NCBI GenBank assembly: GCA_029268225.1
Contig: JAJUGJ010000013.1
Coordinates: 16,503-80,502, forward strand
Length of the DNA stretch: 64,000 nt
Reading direction: 5' to 3'
DNA from: Burkholderiales bacterium
GTDB lineage: Bacteria; Pseudomonadota; Gammaproteobacteria; Burkholderiales; Burkholderiaceae_C
Part shown: positions 54,471 to 62,903 of the stretch, piece after piece
Position numbering within the stretch: position 1 is the stretch's first letter
Layout: each line of letters begins with the position of its first letter
The notes under the pieces: model-generated
Database searches by the model: none
What the model was told of the DNA's origin: nothing
What the model saw: only the letters and a program-made list of their open reading frames with translations
Position numbers and translations under genes: made by a program

Positions 54471-55127
54471 TCAGGAAACAGCCTTGACCTGGCTGTAAGC
54501 GGTGCTGCTGCCGTTGCTCAATTCCAGCGTCAGCGTGCCATTGGTGGTGTTGACGGCCTGAACCAGTGCCGACGTCAGAGGGGTTGCCGTCACGGCGGTG
54601 TTGCCGCTGGCGGCCGTCACCTTGAAGCGCATGCCGTTGGTGGACATGCCCTCAGGCGGCGTCCACTCGAAGCCCTGGCGACCGGCGCCCTTGTTGGTTT
54701 GCGTGACCGTGTCCACCACCGCACCCGCGGCATTGAGGATCTCGATCTGCACCTTGCCGGCATTGGCCGCCAGTTCATAGCCGCCGCCTGCCTTGCCAGT
54801 CTCGGCGTTGTAGGCCAGGTCATTGCCTTCCAGCAAGACCGCGCGCCCGACCAGACCTGCGCCTTGCAGCATCTGCATCTGCGCCAGGCTGCTGCCCAGG
54901 CTGCTCACGGTGTTGTTGAGCTTGTCGATGCCCGTTACCGTGTTGATCTGCGCCATCTGGCTGGTCACCTGGGCGTTGTCCATCGGGTTGAGCGGGTCCT
55001 GGTTCTGCATCTGCGTCACCAGCAGTTTGAGAAACCGGTCAGAGGCCTCATTGGCGGCGGCCGTGGCACTTTTCGTGGTGCTTTGGCCGCTGGTGCCGGT
55101 GGTGCCCGAAATGGCGGAAGTGCTCAT
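54471..55127 (-). CDS. flgD: Flagellar hook cap / assembly protein FlgD
   Basis: The scaffold that caps the growing hook. In its 218 residues, a Ser/Thr-rich start is followed by the FlgD motif RFLKLLVTQMQNQDPLNPMDNAQVTSQMAQINTVTGIDKLN, then an Ig/Tudor-like C-terminal half (GGYELAANAGKVQIEILNAAGAVVDTVTQTNKGAGRQGFEWTPPEGM). It precedes flgE. Confidence 0.95.
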   Translation of the reverse strand: MSTSAISGTTGTSGQSTTKSATAAANEASDRFLKLLVTQMQNQDPLNPMDNAQVTSQMAQINTVTGIDKLNNTVSSLGSSLAQMQMLQGAGLVGRAVLLEGNDLAYNAETGKAGGGYELAANAGKVQIEILNAAGAVVDTVTQTNKGAGRQGFEWTPPEGMSTNGMRFKVTAASGNTAVTATPLTSALVQAVNTTNGTLTLELSNGSSTAYSQVKAVS

Positions 55128-55167
55128 GGGTAATCCTTGCTGATCGGTTCAAACGGGATGGCCCGCA

Positions 55168-55578
55168 TCAGTTGCTCTGGCCCATTTGCAGGGTCTTCAT
55201 CAACAGCGACTTGGTCGTGTTCATGACCTCGATGTTGTTCTGGTACGAACGCGAGGCCGAGATCATGTTGACCATCTCCTCCACCGTGTTCACATTGCTG
55301 TAGGTCACATAGCCATCTGCGTCGGCCTGAGGATGCTTCGGGTCGTGAATGCGGCGTCCAGGCGTGTTGTCTTCCGTGATCTGAGACACGGTGACCCCGG
55401 CGGTGCCCGGACCGCCCATGGGCGTGGTGGTGAACACCACCTGGCGTGCCTTGTAGGCCGAACCATCGGGACCGGCCACCGTATCGGCGTTGGCCAGGTT
55501 CGAGGCCACCACGTTGAGCCGCTGCGACTGCGCGCTGACGGCGCTGCCGGACACGTTGAAAATCTTGAACATCGACAT
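55168..55578 (-). CDS. flgC: Flagellar proximal rod protein FlgC
   Basis: A 136-residue rod subunit: MSMFKIFNVSGSAVSAQSQRLNVVASNLANADTVAGPDGSAYKARQVVF start and DADGYVTYSNVNTVEEMVNMISASRSYQNNIEVMNTTKSLLMKTLQMG end, both typical. It lies 23 bases downstream of flgB and 40 bases before flgD. Confidence 0.96.
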   Translation of the reverse strand: MSMFKIFNVSGSAVSAQSQRLNVVASNLANADTVAGPDGSAYKARQVVFTTTPMGGPGTAGVTVSQITEDNTPGRRIHDPKHPQADADGYVTYSNVNTVEEMVNMISASRSYQNNIEVMNTTKSLLMKTLQMGQSN

Positions 55579-55601
55579 GATGGGCTCCTGATCCGTTCAA
55601 C

Positions 55602-56039
55602 TCACTGACCGGTGATGGCCGTGTTGAGCGTGCGCATCGACGAATTGATGAAGCGCAGCGTGGCCTCATACCGAACGGTGTTGTCGACAAAGTTGGCACG
55701 CTCGCGGTCCATGTCCACCGTGTTGTTGTCCAGGTTCGCCTGGGTCGTGGGGGCATAGGCCAGTTCGGCGCTGGCGCCGCTGCCTGCCAGCTGACCGTTG
55801 CGCTGCATGTGGCCCGGGTTGGCGGCGCTCATGCCCAGGCGGGGCGCCGACATCCCGGCTGGACCCACCGAGGCCTGACCCGTGGCGTTCTTCAGCGCGG
55901 TGGCGAAGTCAAAGTCGCGAGACACATAGCCCGGCGTATCGGCATTCGCGATGTTGCTGGCGATCAGGCGCTGGCGTTCCGACCGCAGCTTCAACGCTTC
56001 GGTCTGAAAGTTCAGGGCATCGGTGAGTCGGTTCAGCAT
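55602..56039 (-). CDS. flgB: Flagellar proximal rod protein FlgB
   Basis: A 145-residue rod subunit: TDALNFQTEALKLRSERQRLIASNIANADTPGYVSRDFDFATAL and the C-terminal NTVDMDRERANFVDNTVRYEATLRFINSSMRTLNTAITGQ. First gene of the long flgBCDEFGHIJKL operon, with GGAGGG before the ATG. The 152 bases separating it from the divergent flgA must contain both promoters; I could not recognise a confident sigma-54 or sigma-28 site there, so FlhDC/sigma-70-type control is possible. Confidence 0.95.
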   Translation of the reverse strand: MLNRLTDALNFQTEALKLRSERQRLIASNIANADTPGYVSRDFDFATALKNATGQASVGPAGMSAPRLGMSAANPGHMQRNGQLAGSGASAELAYAPTTQANLDNNTVDMDRERANFVDNTVRYEATLRFINSSMRTLNTAITGQ

Positions 56040-56191
56040 GGTCGGGCCCTCCGGGGTGGGCGGTTCACACGAATGGTGGATCTGGCCGTATGGTGATCGC
56101 CTGAGGCCAAAACATGAGCCGGAATAAACGGACTTTCCCGGCGCATTTCCCAGCCTGGGGTCGGGGTCAGCGGCGTACAGTCGTTTGCACC

Positions 56192-56998
56192 ATGCCCACA
56201 GTCCATCTGTTCACCCCCATCCACCCGCGCTTGCGCCACCGCGGCCTCAGGCGCGTGCTGTGGGCCATGTGCCTGGGGTGGCTGGCGTGCTGGATCCCCA
56301 CGCTGGCCCGCGCGGACCAGAGCGCAGCAGACCCCGCGCCGCTGTCGGGCCTGGTCAGTCAGTGGCTGCAAGGCCAGACGCAGGTGCAGTTGCCCCAACA
56401 GGTTCAGACCCATACTGGGCAGACCCAACCCGGCGTGGCGCCGCGAGTGGAGGTGGCGCTTGGCGAACTCGACCCACGCCTCAAACTCGCTCCCTGCCAG
56501 AAAGTGGCCACTTACATGCCGCAAGGCATGAAGCTGTGGGGCCGTACCCGCGTGGGTCTGCGCTGTGAGCAAGGTGCCGTGCGCTGGAATGTGTTCTGGC
56601 CCGTCACCGTCAAAGTCTGGGGCACCGCCGTGGTGCTCAACAATGCCGTGGCCCCCGGCCAGGAAATCGGCCCGCAGGACCTGAAATTGGCCGAGGTCGA
56701 TTTGGCCGAGAGCAGCTCTCCCGCTGTGATGAACTTGTCGGAAGCGATCGGGCGTTCGGCCCAGCGTCGCCTCGAAGCGGGCGAAAGCCTGCGCCAGTCG
56801 GATTTGCGGGCGCGCCGTTGGTTTTCAGCAGGGGATCCGGTACGATTGCATGTGAAGGGGCCAGGCTTCATGGCTGCGTCCGAGGGCACGGCCCTGGCGC
56901 ATGGCGACGAAGGGCGTTGTGCCCGTGTCCGCACCAGCCAAGGCCGGGTGGTGTGTGCCCAACCCACGGGGGAAGGGCTCGCGGAGCTCACATTGTGA
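56192..56998 (+). CDS. flgA: Flagellar P-ring chaperone FlgA
   Basis: The periplasmic chaperone for FlgI assembly, 268 residues. The signal peptide has a basic start and cleavage near TLARA. The SAF/ChapFlgA part shows RVEVALGELDPRLKLAPCQKVATYMPQGMKLWGRTRVGLRC, WNVFWPVTVKVWGTAVVLNNAVAPGQEIGPQDLKLAEVDLAE and the C-terminal GDPVRLHVKGPGFMAASEGTALAHGDEGRCARVRTSQGRVVCAQ. Start ATG 56192 precedes the signal sequence; an in-frame ATG at 56114 adds 26 residues without support. It diverges from flgB and precedes flgM. Confidence 0.93.
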   Translation: MPTVHLFTPIHPRLRHRGLRRVLWAMCLGWLACWIPTLARADQSAADPAPLSGLVSQWLQGQTQVQLPQQVQTHTGQTQPGVAPRVEVALGELDPRLKLAPCQKVATYMPQGMKLWGRTRVGLRCEQGAVRWNVFWPVTVKVWGTAVVLNNAVAPGQEIGPQDLKLAEVDLAESSSPAVMNLSEAIGRSAQRRLEAGESLRQSDLRARRWFSAGDPVRLHVKGPGFMAASEGTALAHGDEGRCARVRTSQGRVVCAQPTGEGLAELTL

Positions 56999-57062
56999 AA
57001 TTTTCGCCCACACCCCCTTACCGATGCTTACCCCCTGGCCCGGGAAAATCTGTAATTCACGC

Positions 57063-57089
57063 TAAAGTTTGCTCGCATCACGTCGATAA
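57063..57089 (+). promoter_or_regulatory. Sigma-28 (FliA) promoter of flgM
   Basis: TAAAGTTT (57063-57070), an 11-base spacer, GTCGATAA (57082-57089): a perfect -35 and a 7-of-8 -10 for the FliA consensus TAAAGTTT-N11-GCCGATAA, 45 bases before the flgM ATG. Confidence 0.9.
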
Positions 57090-57134
57090 CGCAGATGTGA
57101 TCACCTGGGATCGGCCGGGTGCAAGGAGCAAATC

Positions 57135-57437
57135 ATGAAAATCGGCAACCTGGTGGACAAGGCCCTGACGGGCTTGAGTTCGCGCTCTGAAGGCGTCGGT
57201 TCGGCCAAAAACACGGGCAAAACCGCTGCGTCGGAAGGCGCAGCGGGCAAAAGCGCCACTGTGACCCTGTCTACCGCAGCCAACCTGCTGGCGGAAGACA
57301 CCGCCACGTTCGACGCGGCCAAAGTGGCCCGCATCAAGCAGTCGATCGACAATGGCACCTACCAAGTCAACGCCGGCGCCATCGCCGACAAGCTGATTGG
57401 CAACGCCAAGGAACTGCTGCAAGGCCGCCAAGGCTGA
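57135..57437 (+). CDS. flgM: Anti-sigma-28 factor FlgM
   Basis: Holds FliA inactive until the hook is finished and FlgM is secreted. The 100-residue protein begins MKIGNLVDKALTGL, has a disordered Ala/Gly/Thr stretch and the FlgM C-terminal helices VTLSTAANLLAEDTATFDAAKVARIKQSIDNGTYQVNAGAIADKLIGNAKELL. GGAGCAAATC precedes the ATG. Its own sigma-28 promoter lies upstream, so it is feedback controlled; flgN follows after 14 bases. Confidence 0.95.
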   Translation: MKIGNLVDKALTGLSSRSEGVGSAKNTGKTAASEGAAGKSATVTLSTAANLLAEDTATFDAAKVARIKQSIDNGTYQVNAGAIADKLIGNAKELLQGRQG

Positions 57438-57451
57438 GCACCTGATTTCGC

Positions 57452-57829
57452 ATGGTGAATGCGCCCAACCCCAACGCCCGACTCGCTGCTGGGGTGGCGA
57501 ACATCGAAACCTGCCTGAATGAGTTGGACGCCGCGCTTGCCGCGGGCGATGCCAACCGCATCGAAGCCCAGGCCCAGCAACTGCAACGCGCGCTGACCGA
57601 CGGCCTCTCTGCCGCCCAGGCTTCTGCTCCGCAAGCCCTGACGCCCGATCTGCGTCAGCGCCTTCAAGCGGCACAAGTCCGGACCCAGTCTCTGCAAGCG
57701 GCGGTTCACAAAGCTTTGGCCTCCACCGGGCGCACGCTGGGCGCCCTGTTTCCGCAAGAGGCCCACGATACCTATGGTGCGCTGGGCCAAAGCCCTGCTG
57801 CACGCGCCCTGGGCAAAGCTTACCGCTGA
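57452..57829 (+). CDS. flgN: FlgN-like flagellar chaperone
   Basis: A 125-residue, almost wholly helical protein rich in Ala, Gln and Leu. FlgN escorts FlgK and FlgL to the export gate. Sequence conservation in this family is low, and the call rests on size, helical coiled-coil character (ANIETCLNELDAALAAGDANRIEAQAQQLQRAL), the C-terminal YGALGQSPAARALGKAYR and, above all, its place directly after flgM. It converges on recJ. Confidence 0.78.
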   Translation: MVNAPNPNARLAAGVANIETCLNELDAALAAGDANRIEAQAQQLQRALTDGLSAAQASAPQALTPDLRQRLQAAQVRTQSLQAAVHKALASTGRTLGALFPQEAHDTYGALGQSPAARALGKAYR

Positions 57830-57853
57830 GCCCCAGCTTCGGCCTTCCCAGGC

Positions 57854-59575
57854 TCAGCCCTCGCTGGCGCCTTCCACAATCAACTGCACGCGCTGGCGTC
57901 CCTGAAACTCGTTCAGGTCGATCCGAAACGCCAGTTGCGCCTTGCTCGGCAGCGGCTCCGTGCGCCCAAACCAGATGCCATCGCGCACCTGACCCTGCAC
58001 GCGCAGGCTCAGTTTGAGGTGGCGCTCGCCCACCAGGCGCTGGGTCAGCACCTCGGCCTCGTCGCTGAACACCGGCGCTTCAAACCCGGGGCCCCACACG
58101 GCGCTATCCAGTTGAGAAACGGTCTCTGCCGTGAACCATTGCGCATCCAGTGGGCCATCCGTGCTCAATTGGCGCAGCAACAAACTGGGGTCCAGGTCGT
58201 CGTTCGCCACCCGCACCAGCGCCGCCTCAAAGGTGTCGAAGTCCTCTTCGGCAATGGTGCAGCCCGCCGCCATGGCGTGGCCGCCGAACTTGCGCAGCAA
58301 GCCGGGGTGGCGTTTGCCGATCAAATCCAGCGCATCGCGCAGGTGAAAACCGGCAATCGAGCGGCCCGAGCCCTTGAGCAGCCCATCCTGCCCCAGCGCG
58401 AACACAAAGGTTGGGCGGTGCAGGCGATCCTTCAGGCGCGAGGCCACGATGCCGACCACGCCCTCATGGAACTCCGGATCAAAAATTGCCAGTGCCGCAG
58501 GCGGCTCGCCCTCGGGCAGCACCGATTCCAGCATCATCTCGGCCTGTTCGCGCATGCCCGCTTCCAGCTCGCGGCGCTCGCGGTTGATGCCGTCGAGCTG
58601 CTGCGCCAGGGCCTGCGCGCGCACCGGGTCGTCGGTGATCAGGCATTCAATGCCCAAACCCATCTCGGCCAGGCGACCCGCTGCGTTGATGCGCGGCCCC
58701 AGAGAGAAGCCAAAGTCCTGGCTGCTGGCCTTGGCCGGATCACGCCCGGCAGCCGTGAACAGCGCGGCAATGCCCGGTTGCATGCGCCCCGCGCGGATGC
58801 GTTTCAGGCCCAGGCCCACCAGACGGCGGTTGTTGGCGTCCATGCGGCCCACGTCGGCAATGGTGCCCAGGGCGACCAGGTCCAGCAGGTTGTCGATGCG
58901 GGGCTGCGTGGCGGCGTCGAACACGCCGCGCTGGCGCAGCTCGGCGCGCAGGGCCAGCAGCACATAGAACATCACGCCCACGCCCACCAGGGCCTTGCTG
59001 GCAAATTCGCAGCCGGGCTGGTTGGGGTTCACGATCACGTCGGCGTCGGGCAGGCTGACCTGGCCGTCGTCCAGCACCACCGGCAGGTGGTGGTCGGTGA
59101 TGATGACGCGCATGCCCAGCGCGCGGGCGCGGGTCACCGCCTCGTGGCTGGCCATGCCGTTGTCCACGGTCACCAGCACATCGGCCTGTTGGGCTTTCAC
59201 CAGATCGACGATGGGCGGGGTCAGGCCATAGCCATGCAGGGCACGGTCGGGCACCACGTAGCTGAGCTGTTCTGGGCGGGCGCCCAGCATGCGCAGGCCA
59301 CGCAGGCCGGTGGCACAGGCGGTGGCGCCGTCGCAGTCATAGTCGGCCACGATGCAGATGCGCCGGCCTTGCGCAATGGCATCGGCCAGCAGCACGGCGG
59401 CCTCCTGCGTGCCGCGCAGGGTTTGCGGGGGCAGCAACTTGCTGGCGCTGTCGTCCAACTCTTCGGCGCTGCGCACGCCGCGGGCGGCAAACAGGCGGGC
59501 CAGCAGCGGGTGAACGCCGGCTTGCTCCAGGCTCCAGGCGGTGCGCGGGGGCACGTCGCGGGCGATGATTTTCAT
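57854..59575 (-). CDS. recJ: Single-stranded-DNA-specific exonuclease RecJ
   Basis: A 5'-3' exonuclease of the DHH phosphoesterase family, 573 residues. Motifs: RICIVADYDCDGATACATGLRGL (motif I), VTVDNGMASHE, RVIITDHHLP (DHH, motif III), NPNQPGCEFASKALVGVGVMF, then DHHA1 with GFSLGPRINAAGRLAEMGLG and KGSGRSIAGFHLRDALDLI...KFGGHAMAAGCTI. A GTG at 59581 lies two codons upstream and overlaps the preceding stop as GTGA; ATG 59575 (MKIIARDVPPR) is chosen since related proteins begin there. Confidence 0.94.
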   Translation of the reverse strand: MKIIARDVPPRTAWSLEQAGVHPLLARLFAARGVRSAEELDDSASKLLPPQTLRGTQEAAVLLADAIAQGRRICIVADYDCDGATACATGLRGLRMLGARPEQLSYVVPDRALHGYGLTPPIVDLVKAQQADVLVTVDNGMASHEAVTRARALGMRVIITDHHLPVVLDDGQVSLPDADVIVNPNQPGCEFASKALVGVGVMFYVLLALRAELRQRGVFDAATQPRIDNLLDLVALGTIADVGRMDANNRRLVGLGLKRIRAGRMQPGIAALFTAAGRDPAKASSQDFGFSLGPRINAAGRLAEMGLGIECLITDDPVRAQALAQQLDGINRERRELEAGMREQAEMMLESVLPEGEPPAALAIFDPEFHEGVVGIVASRLKDRLHRPTFVFALGQDGLLKGSGRSIAGFHLRDALDLIGKRHPGLLRKFGGHAMAAGCTIAEEDFDTFEAALVRVANDDLDPSLLLRQLSTDGPLDAQWFTAETVSQLDSAVWGPGFEAPVFSDEAEVLTQRLVGERHLKLSLRVQGQVRDGIWFGRTEPLPSKAQLAFRIDLNEFQGRQRVQLIVEGASEG

Positions 59576-59577
59576 GG

Positions 59578-60636
59578 TCACAGGGTCTCGAGCAGGTCGG
59601 TCACGCGGGCGGCGTCGGGGCGGCCGGTGAGTTGGCCGGTCATTTGGCGTAAAGCGCGGCCCAGGCGGGCACCCAGCGACGGCGCCTCAGCGGGCGTCAG
59701 CGTCACGGCATGGCGCTCGCCGCACAGGGTCAGCTTCACGGCTTCGCCCGCGTCCAGCGCGGTGCACACCTCTTTCAGCACGGTGGCGTCCACATGCTGC
59801 CAGGCCTCCAGCCACAGCGGCATGTCGTCGGCCAGCAGGGGCGCGCGCAAGTCGTTCACCAGCTGCACCTGGGGGGGCAGGGCGGTGGTGGCTGGGGGCT
59901 GACCGCAGCCGCTCAGCCAGAAGGAATTGACGGTGGCCAGGCCGGCGGCCTCACGCGCTTCGTTGAGCGGGTGCTGGTACAGCAGCATCTGCACCTCGCT
60001 TTGCAGACGCCGCACCATGCGGGCCTGCGGGTGGTCGGTCAGCCACAGGTCGGGGTTGCGGCCAATCACGCGGTCCAGCGAGGCGGTGGGCAGGCCTTGC
60101 AGCGAAGGGTGGGCGGCGTACCAACGCTGCGCTGCGCCCCATTGCAGCGTCCAGCCGTCTTCCTCGAACAGCGGGCGCACGGCTTCCAGCAGGGTGCGGG
60201 ATTCGTCCTCACTCAGGCCCAGCGAGGCAGGGTCCAGCAAGGTCAGGTGGTCGCGGCCCATCAGCCAGTGGCCGGGGCTCAGCAGGCCCCAGCACTGGGC
60301 GAGGTCCAGTTGCACGCCATCCTGGGCGGCCCACCAAGCGGCCCAGGGCAGCAAACCGTCGGCCTCAGCGGGGGCGGCATCGGCCGCAGCGCCAGTCCAG
60401 CCCATTTCCGTCGCCAGCACGCGCTCGTGCGGCATCGACAGGGCGTATTCATCTCCCTCCAGACGCTGGCTCACCTGCAAGGCGCCCAACAAGCGGCGCA
60501 AATTCGGCAACGGCGGGGGCAACTGCCCTTCGGCATTCAGGTGCGGCAGGGCGTGCTGGCAGGGTTCGGACAGGCTGGCGGCAAAAGGCAGCACCCAATG
60601 ACGGGGTGCGGCCACAACAGAAGAGGGCGGGTGCAT
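59578..60636 (-). CDS. RpfE-like conserved protein (often labelled phosphoglycerate mutase-like), function unknown
   Basis: A 352-residue protein with no clear enzymatic motif. Its family is recognisable from WAAWWAAQDGVQLDLAQCWGLLSPGHWLMGRDHLTLLDPASLGLSEDESRTLLEAVRPLF and HPLNEAREAAGLATVNSFWLSGCG, seen in betaproteobacterial and Xanthomonas RpfE-type proteins. It lacks the metal-binding residues expected of cofactor-independent phosphoglycerate mutase, so that label is doubtful. It ends overlapping recJ and starts only 36 bases from the divergent lolC. Function not assigned. Confidence 0.7.
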   Translation of the reverse strand: MHPPSSVVAAPRHWVLPFAASLSEPCQHALPHLNAEGQLPPPLPNLRRLLGALQVSQRLEGDEYALSMPHERVLATEMGWTGAAADAAPAEADGLLPWAAWWAAQDGVQLDLAQCWGLLSPGHWLMGRDHLTLLDPASLGLSEDESRTLLEAVRPLFEEDGWTLQWGAAQRWYAAHPSLQGLPTASLDRVIGRNPDLWLTDHPQARMVRRLQSEVQMLLYQHPLNEAREAAGLATVNSFWLSGCGQPPATTALPPQVQLVNDLRAPLLADDMPLWLEAWQHVDATVLKEVCTALDAGEAVKLTLCGERHAVTLTPAEAPSLGARLGRALRQMTGQLTGRPDAARVTDLLETL

Positions 60637-60672
60637 GGGATGGGATTATCGAATGAGTACACTTCCCCCACC

Positions 60673-61926
60673 ATGAATCTCCCTTATGAATGGCGCGTGG
60701 GCTGGCGTTACACCCGCGCCAGCCGCTCCGCGCGACGCAACGGTTTCATCTCCTTCATCTCCGGTGTGTCGGTGCTGGGCATCACCCTGGGGGTGGCGGC
60801 GCTCATCATCGTGCTGTCGGTCATGAATGGCTTCCAGAAGGAAGTGCGCGACCGCATGCTCTCGGTAGTCGCCCACGTCGAGCTCTACAACGCCACCGGC
60901 GAAGGCCTCCCTGACTGGCAGGCCCTGGCCGCCCAGGCCAAGCAGAACCCCGCCGTCATCGGCGCCGCGCCCTTTGTGCCCGCCCAGGCCCTGATCGCCC
61001 GGGGTGAAGACATGCGCGGCGCCATGGTGCGCGGCATCGTCCCGTCTGAAGAAGCGGCGGTGACACCGCTGGCCGCTGCCATGCAAACCACCTTCGCGCG
61101 CTTGCAAAGCGGGCAGTGGGGCGTGGTCATCGGGCAGGAAATGGCCCGCGCCTTGGGCGTGACCGAGGGCGATCCGCTCACCGTCGTGGCCCCCAGTGGC
61201 CAGGTGACGCCCGCTGGCGTGGTGCCCCGCCTCAAGCAGGTCACCGTGGTGGGCATCTTCAACGCCGGCCACTACGAATACGACAGCGGCCTGGTGCTGA
61301 TGCATGCCGACGATGCCGCCCGCCTGTTCCGCACTGGCGGCCCCACCGGGGTGCAGCTCAAGCTCAAAGACCCGCAAGACGCCCGCCGCGTGGCCGGCGA
61401 GCTGGCCGAGTCGTTGGGCGCAGACGTCATCGTGCGTGACTGGACGCACACCAACCGCAACTGGTTTGACGCGGTGCAGGTGGAAAAGCGCATGATGTTC
61501 ATCATCCTCACCCTGATCGTGGCCGTGGCCGCCTTCAACCTCGTTTCCACCCTGGTGATGACCGTGACCGACAAGCGCGCCGACATCGCCATCCTGCGCA
61601 CTCTGGGCGCCAGCCCGCGCTCCATCATGGGCATCTTCATGGTGCAAGGCGCGCTCTCGGGCGTCATGGGCACGCTGGGCGGCCTGGGCCTGGGCCTGCT
61701 GGTCGCGTTCAACATCGACGTCATCGTGCCTGCCATCGAGCAGGCGCTGGGCGTGCACTTCCTGCCTGGCAGCATCTACCTCATCAGCAAGATGCCGTCC
61801 GACCCACAGTGGGGCGACATCGCCCCCATCGCCGTGATCTCCCTGGTGCTGTCCCTGGCCGCCACGCTCTACCCGAGCTGGCGCGCCAGCCGTGTCCAAC
61901 CTGCAGAGGCCCTTCGGTATGAGTGA
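60673..61926 (+). CDS. lolC: Lipoprotein-releasing ABC transporter permease LolC/E
   Basis: The membrane subunit that extracts lipoproteins from the inner membrane for LolA, 417 residues. It opens PYEWRVGWRYTRASRSARRNGFISFISGVSVLGITLGVAALIIVLSVMNGFQKEVRDRML, with TM1 and the coupling segment. A large periplasmic domain (about 50-270) follows, then FtsX-like helices (MMFIILTLIVAVAAFNLVSTLVMTVTDKRADIAILRTLGASPRSIMGIFMVQG) and YPSWRASRVQPAEALRYE at the end. Only one permease gene is present, as is common outside enterobacteria (LolF-type homodimer). ATG 60673 is the only sensible start. Confidence 0.95.
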   Translation: MNLPYEWRVGWRYTRASRSARRNGFISFISGVSVLGITLGVAALIIVLSVMNGFQKEVRDRMLSVVAHVELYNATGEGLPDWQALAAQAKQNPAVIGAAPFVPAQALIARGEDMRGAMVRGIVPSEEAAVTPLAAAMQTTFARLQSGQWGVVIGQEMARALGVTEGDPLTVVAPSGQVTPAGVVPRLKQVTVVGIFNAGHYEYDSGLVLMHADDAARLFRTGGPTGVQLKLKDPQDARRVAGELAESLGADVIVRDWTHTNRNWFDAVQVEKRMMFIILTLIVAVAAFNLVSTLVMTVTDKRADIAILRTLGASPRSIMGIFMVQGALSGVMGTLGGLGLGLLVAFNIDVIVPAIEQALGVHFLPGSIYLISKMPSDPQWGDIAPIAVISLVLSLAATLYPSWRASRVQPAEALRYE

Positions 61927-62692
61927 CATCCTGCCCGCCCACCACCGTCCCTTGCGCGTGCGCAAGGTGCACTCCCTGCGCACCTTCATCTGGCTCGCCA
62001 AAGGCGCCCGCGATTTTGCCCGCGCCCCGCTGGTCGGCCTGCTGCACGGCGCGCTGATGGCCGGCTTCGGTGCCCTGATGCTGTGGCTGGCGTGGGACCG
62101 CTTCTGGGTGTTGGCCGGCGCCTTGTCGGGCTTCTTGATGGTGGCGCCCATTCTGGCCACTGGTCTGTACGCCGTCAGCCGCGCCCTGCTGCGTGGCGAA
62201 GCGGCCGGCCTGTCAGCGGTGTGGCAGGTGTGGGCCTCGCTCGACCAGCGCCTGGTGCGCTTCGGCATCCTGCTCATGGCCCTGGGCACCGGCTGGGTCA
62301 TCACCTCGGCGGCGCTCATCACGCTGGGCGTGCACCCCTCGGTGACCACCCCGCAAGATTTTCTGACCCGCGTGGTGCTGGCCCCCAACCCCGGCTTTTT
62401 CGAGATCTGGTTGCTGGTGGGCGGCTTGATGGCCGCGCCCGTGTTCGCCTCCAGCGTCGTGGCCATTCCCTTGCTGGTCGACCGCAGGGTGACCGTGCAG
62501 GCCGCCGTGCTCACCAGCTGGCGCGCCGTGATGGCCAACCCCATCTGCCTGAGCACCTGGGCCTTGATGGTGATGAGCCTGACGCTGGTGGGCCTGGGCA
62601 CCTGGATGATTGGCCTGATCGTGGTGATGCCCGTGCTGGGCCACGCGACCTGGCATGCGTACCGCGACTTGGTGGTACAGGAAGCAGCTTGA
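61919..62692 (+). CDS. DUF2189 integral membrane protein
   Basis: A 257-residue membrane protein with six hydrophobic segments. Conserved landmarks: WLAKGARDFARAPLVGLLHGALMAGFGALMLWLAW, SGFLMVAPILATGLYAVSRALLRGE, FASSVVAIPLLVDRRVTVQAAVLTSWRAVMANP and VVMPVLGHATWHAYRDLV at the end. It has no known function. The start overlaps the lolC stop by eight bases (ATG 61919), so it is translated with the Lol system. An extra in-frame ATG at 61892 is within lolC and less likely. Confidence 0.87.
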   Translation: MSDILPAHHRPLRVRKVHSLRTFIWLAKGARDFARAPLVGLLHGALMAGFGALMLWLAWDRFWVLAGALSGFLMVAPILATGLYAVSRALLRGEAAGLSAVWQVWASLDQRLVRFGILLMALGTGWVITSAALITLGVHPSVTTPQDFLTRVVLAPNPGFFEIWLLVGGLMAAPVFASSVVAIPLLVDRRVTVQAAVLTSWRAVMANPICLSTWALMVMSLTLVGLGTWMIGLIVVMPVLGHATWHAYRDLVVQEAA

Positions 62693-62693
62693 T

Positions 62694-62903
62694 ATGTTTG
62701 GTATGACAGAGGAACAGATCGCGCAGTTCGGTCTGACGATCGGTGTCGGTGGCTTCATCCTCTACATGATGTTCATCATCCTGCAGCTGGCGCGCGAGTC
62801 CAAGGCAGGCAAGTTCGGCACCTTCGTGCTGTTTCTTGTGCTCGGCTTCGGGGTGCTGGGTTTCGTGGCGAAAAACATCATCGCCTGGCTCCTCAACATC
62901 TGA
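62694..62903 (+). CDS. DUF2788 small membrane protein
   Basis: A 69-residue protein with two membrane helices: [69 protein letters not shown]. The [16 protein letters not shown] linker is the family hallmark. It starts one base after the DUF2189 stop, and its own stop shares a base with the lolD start (TGATG). No function is known; the position suggests a small partner of the membrane proteins around it. Confidence 0.88.
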   Translation: MFGMTEEQIAQFGLTIGVGGFILYMMFIILQLARESKAGKFGTFVLFLVLGFGVLGFVAKNIIAWLLNI

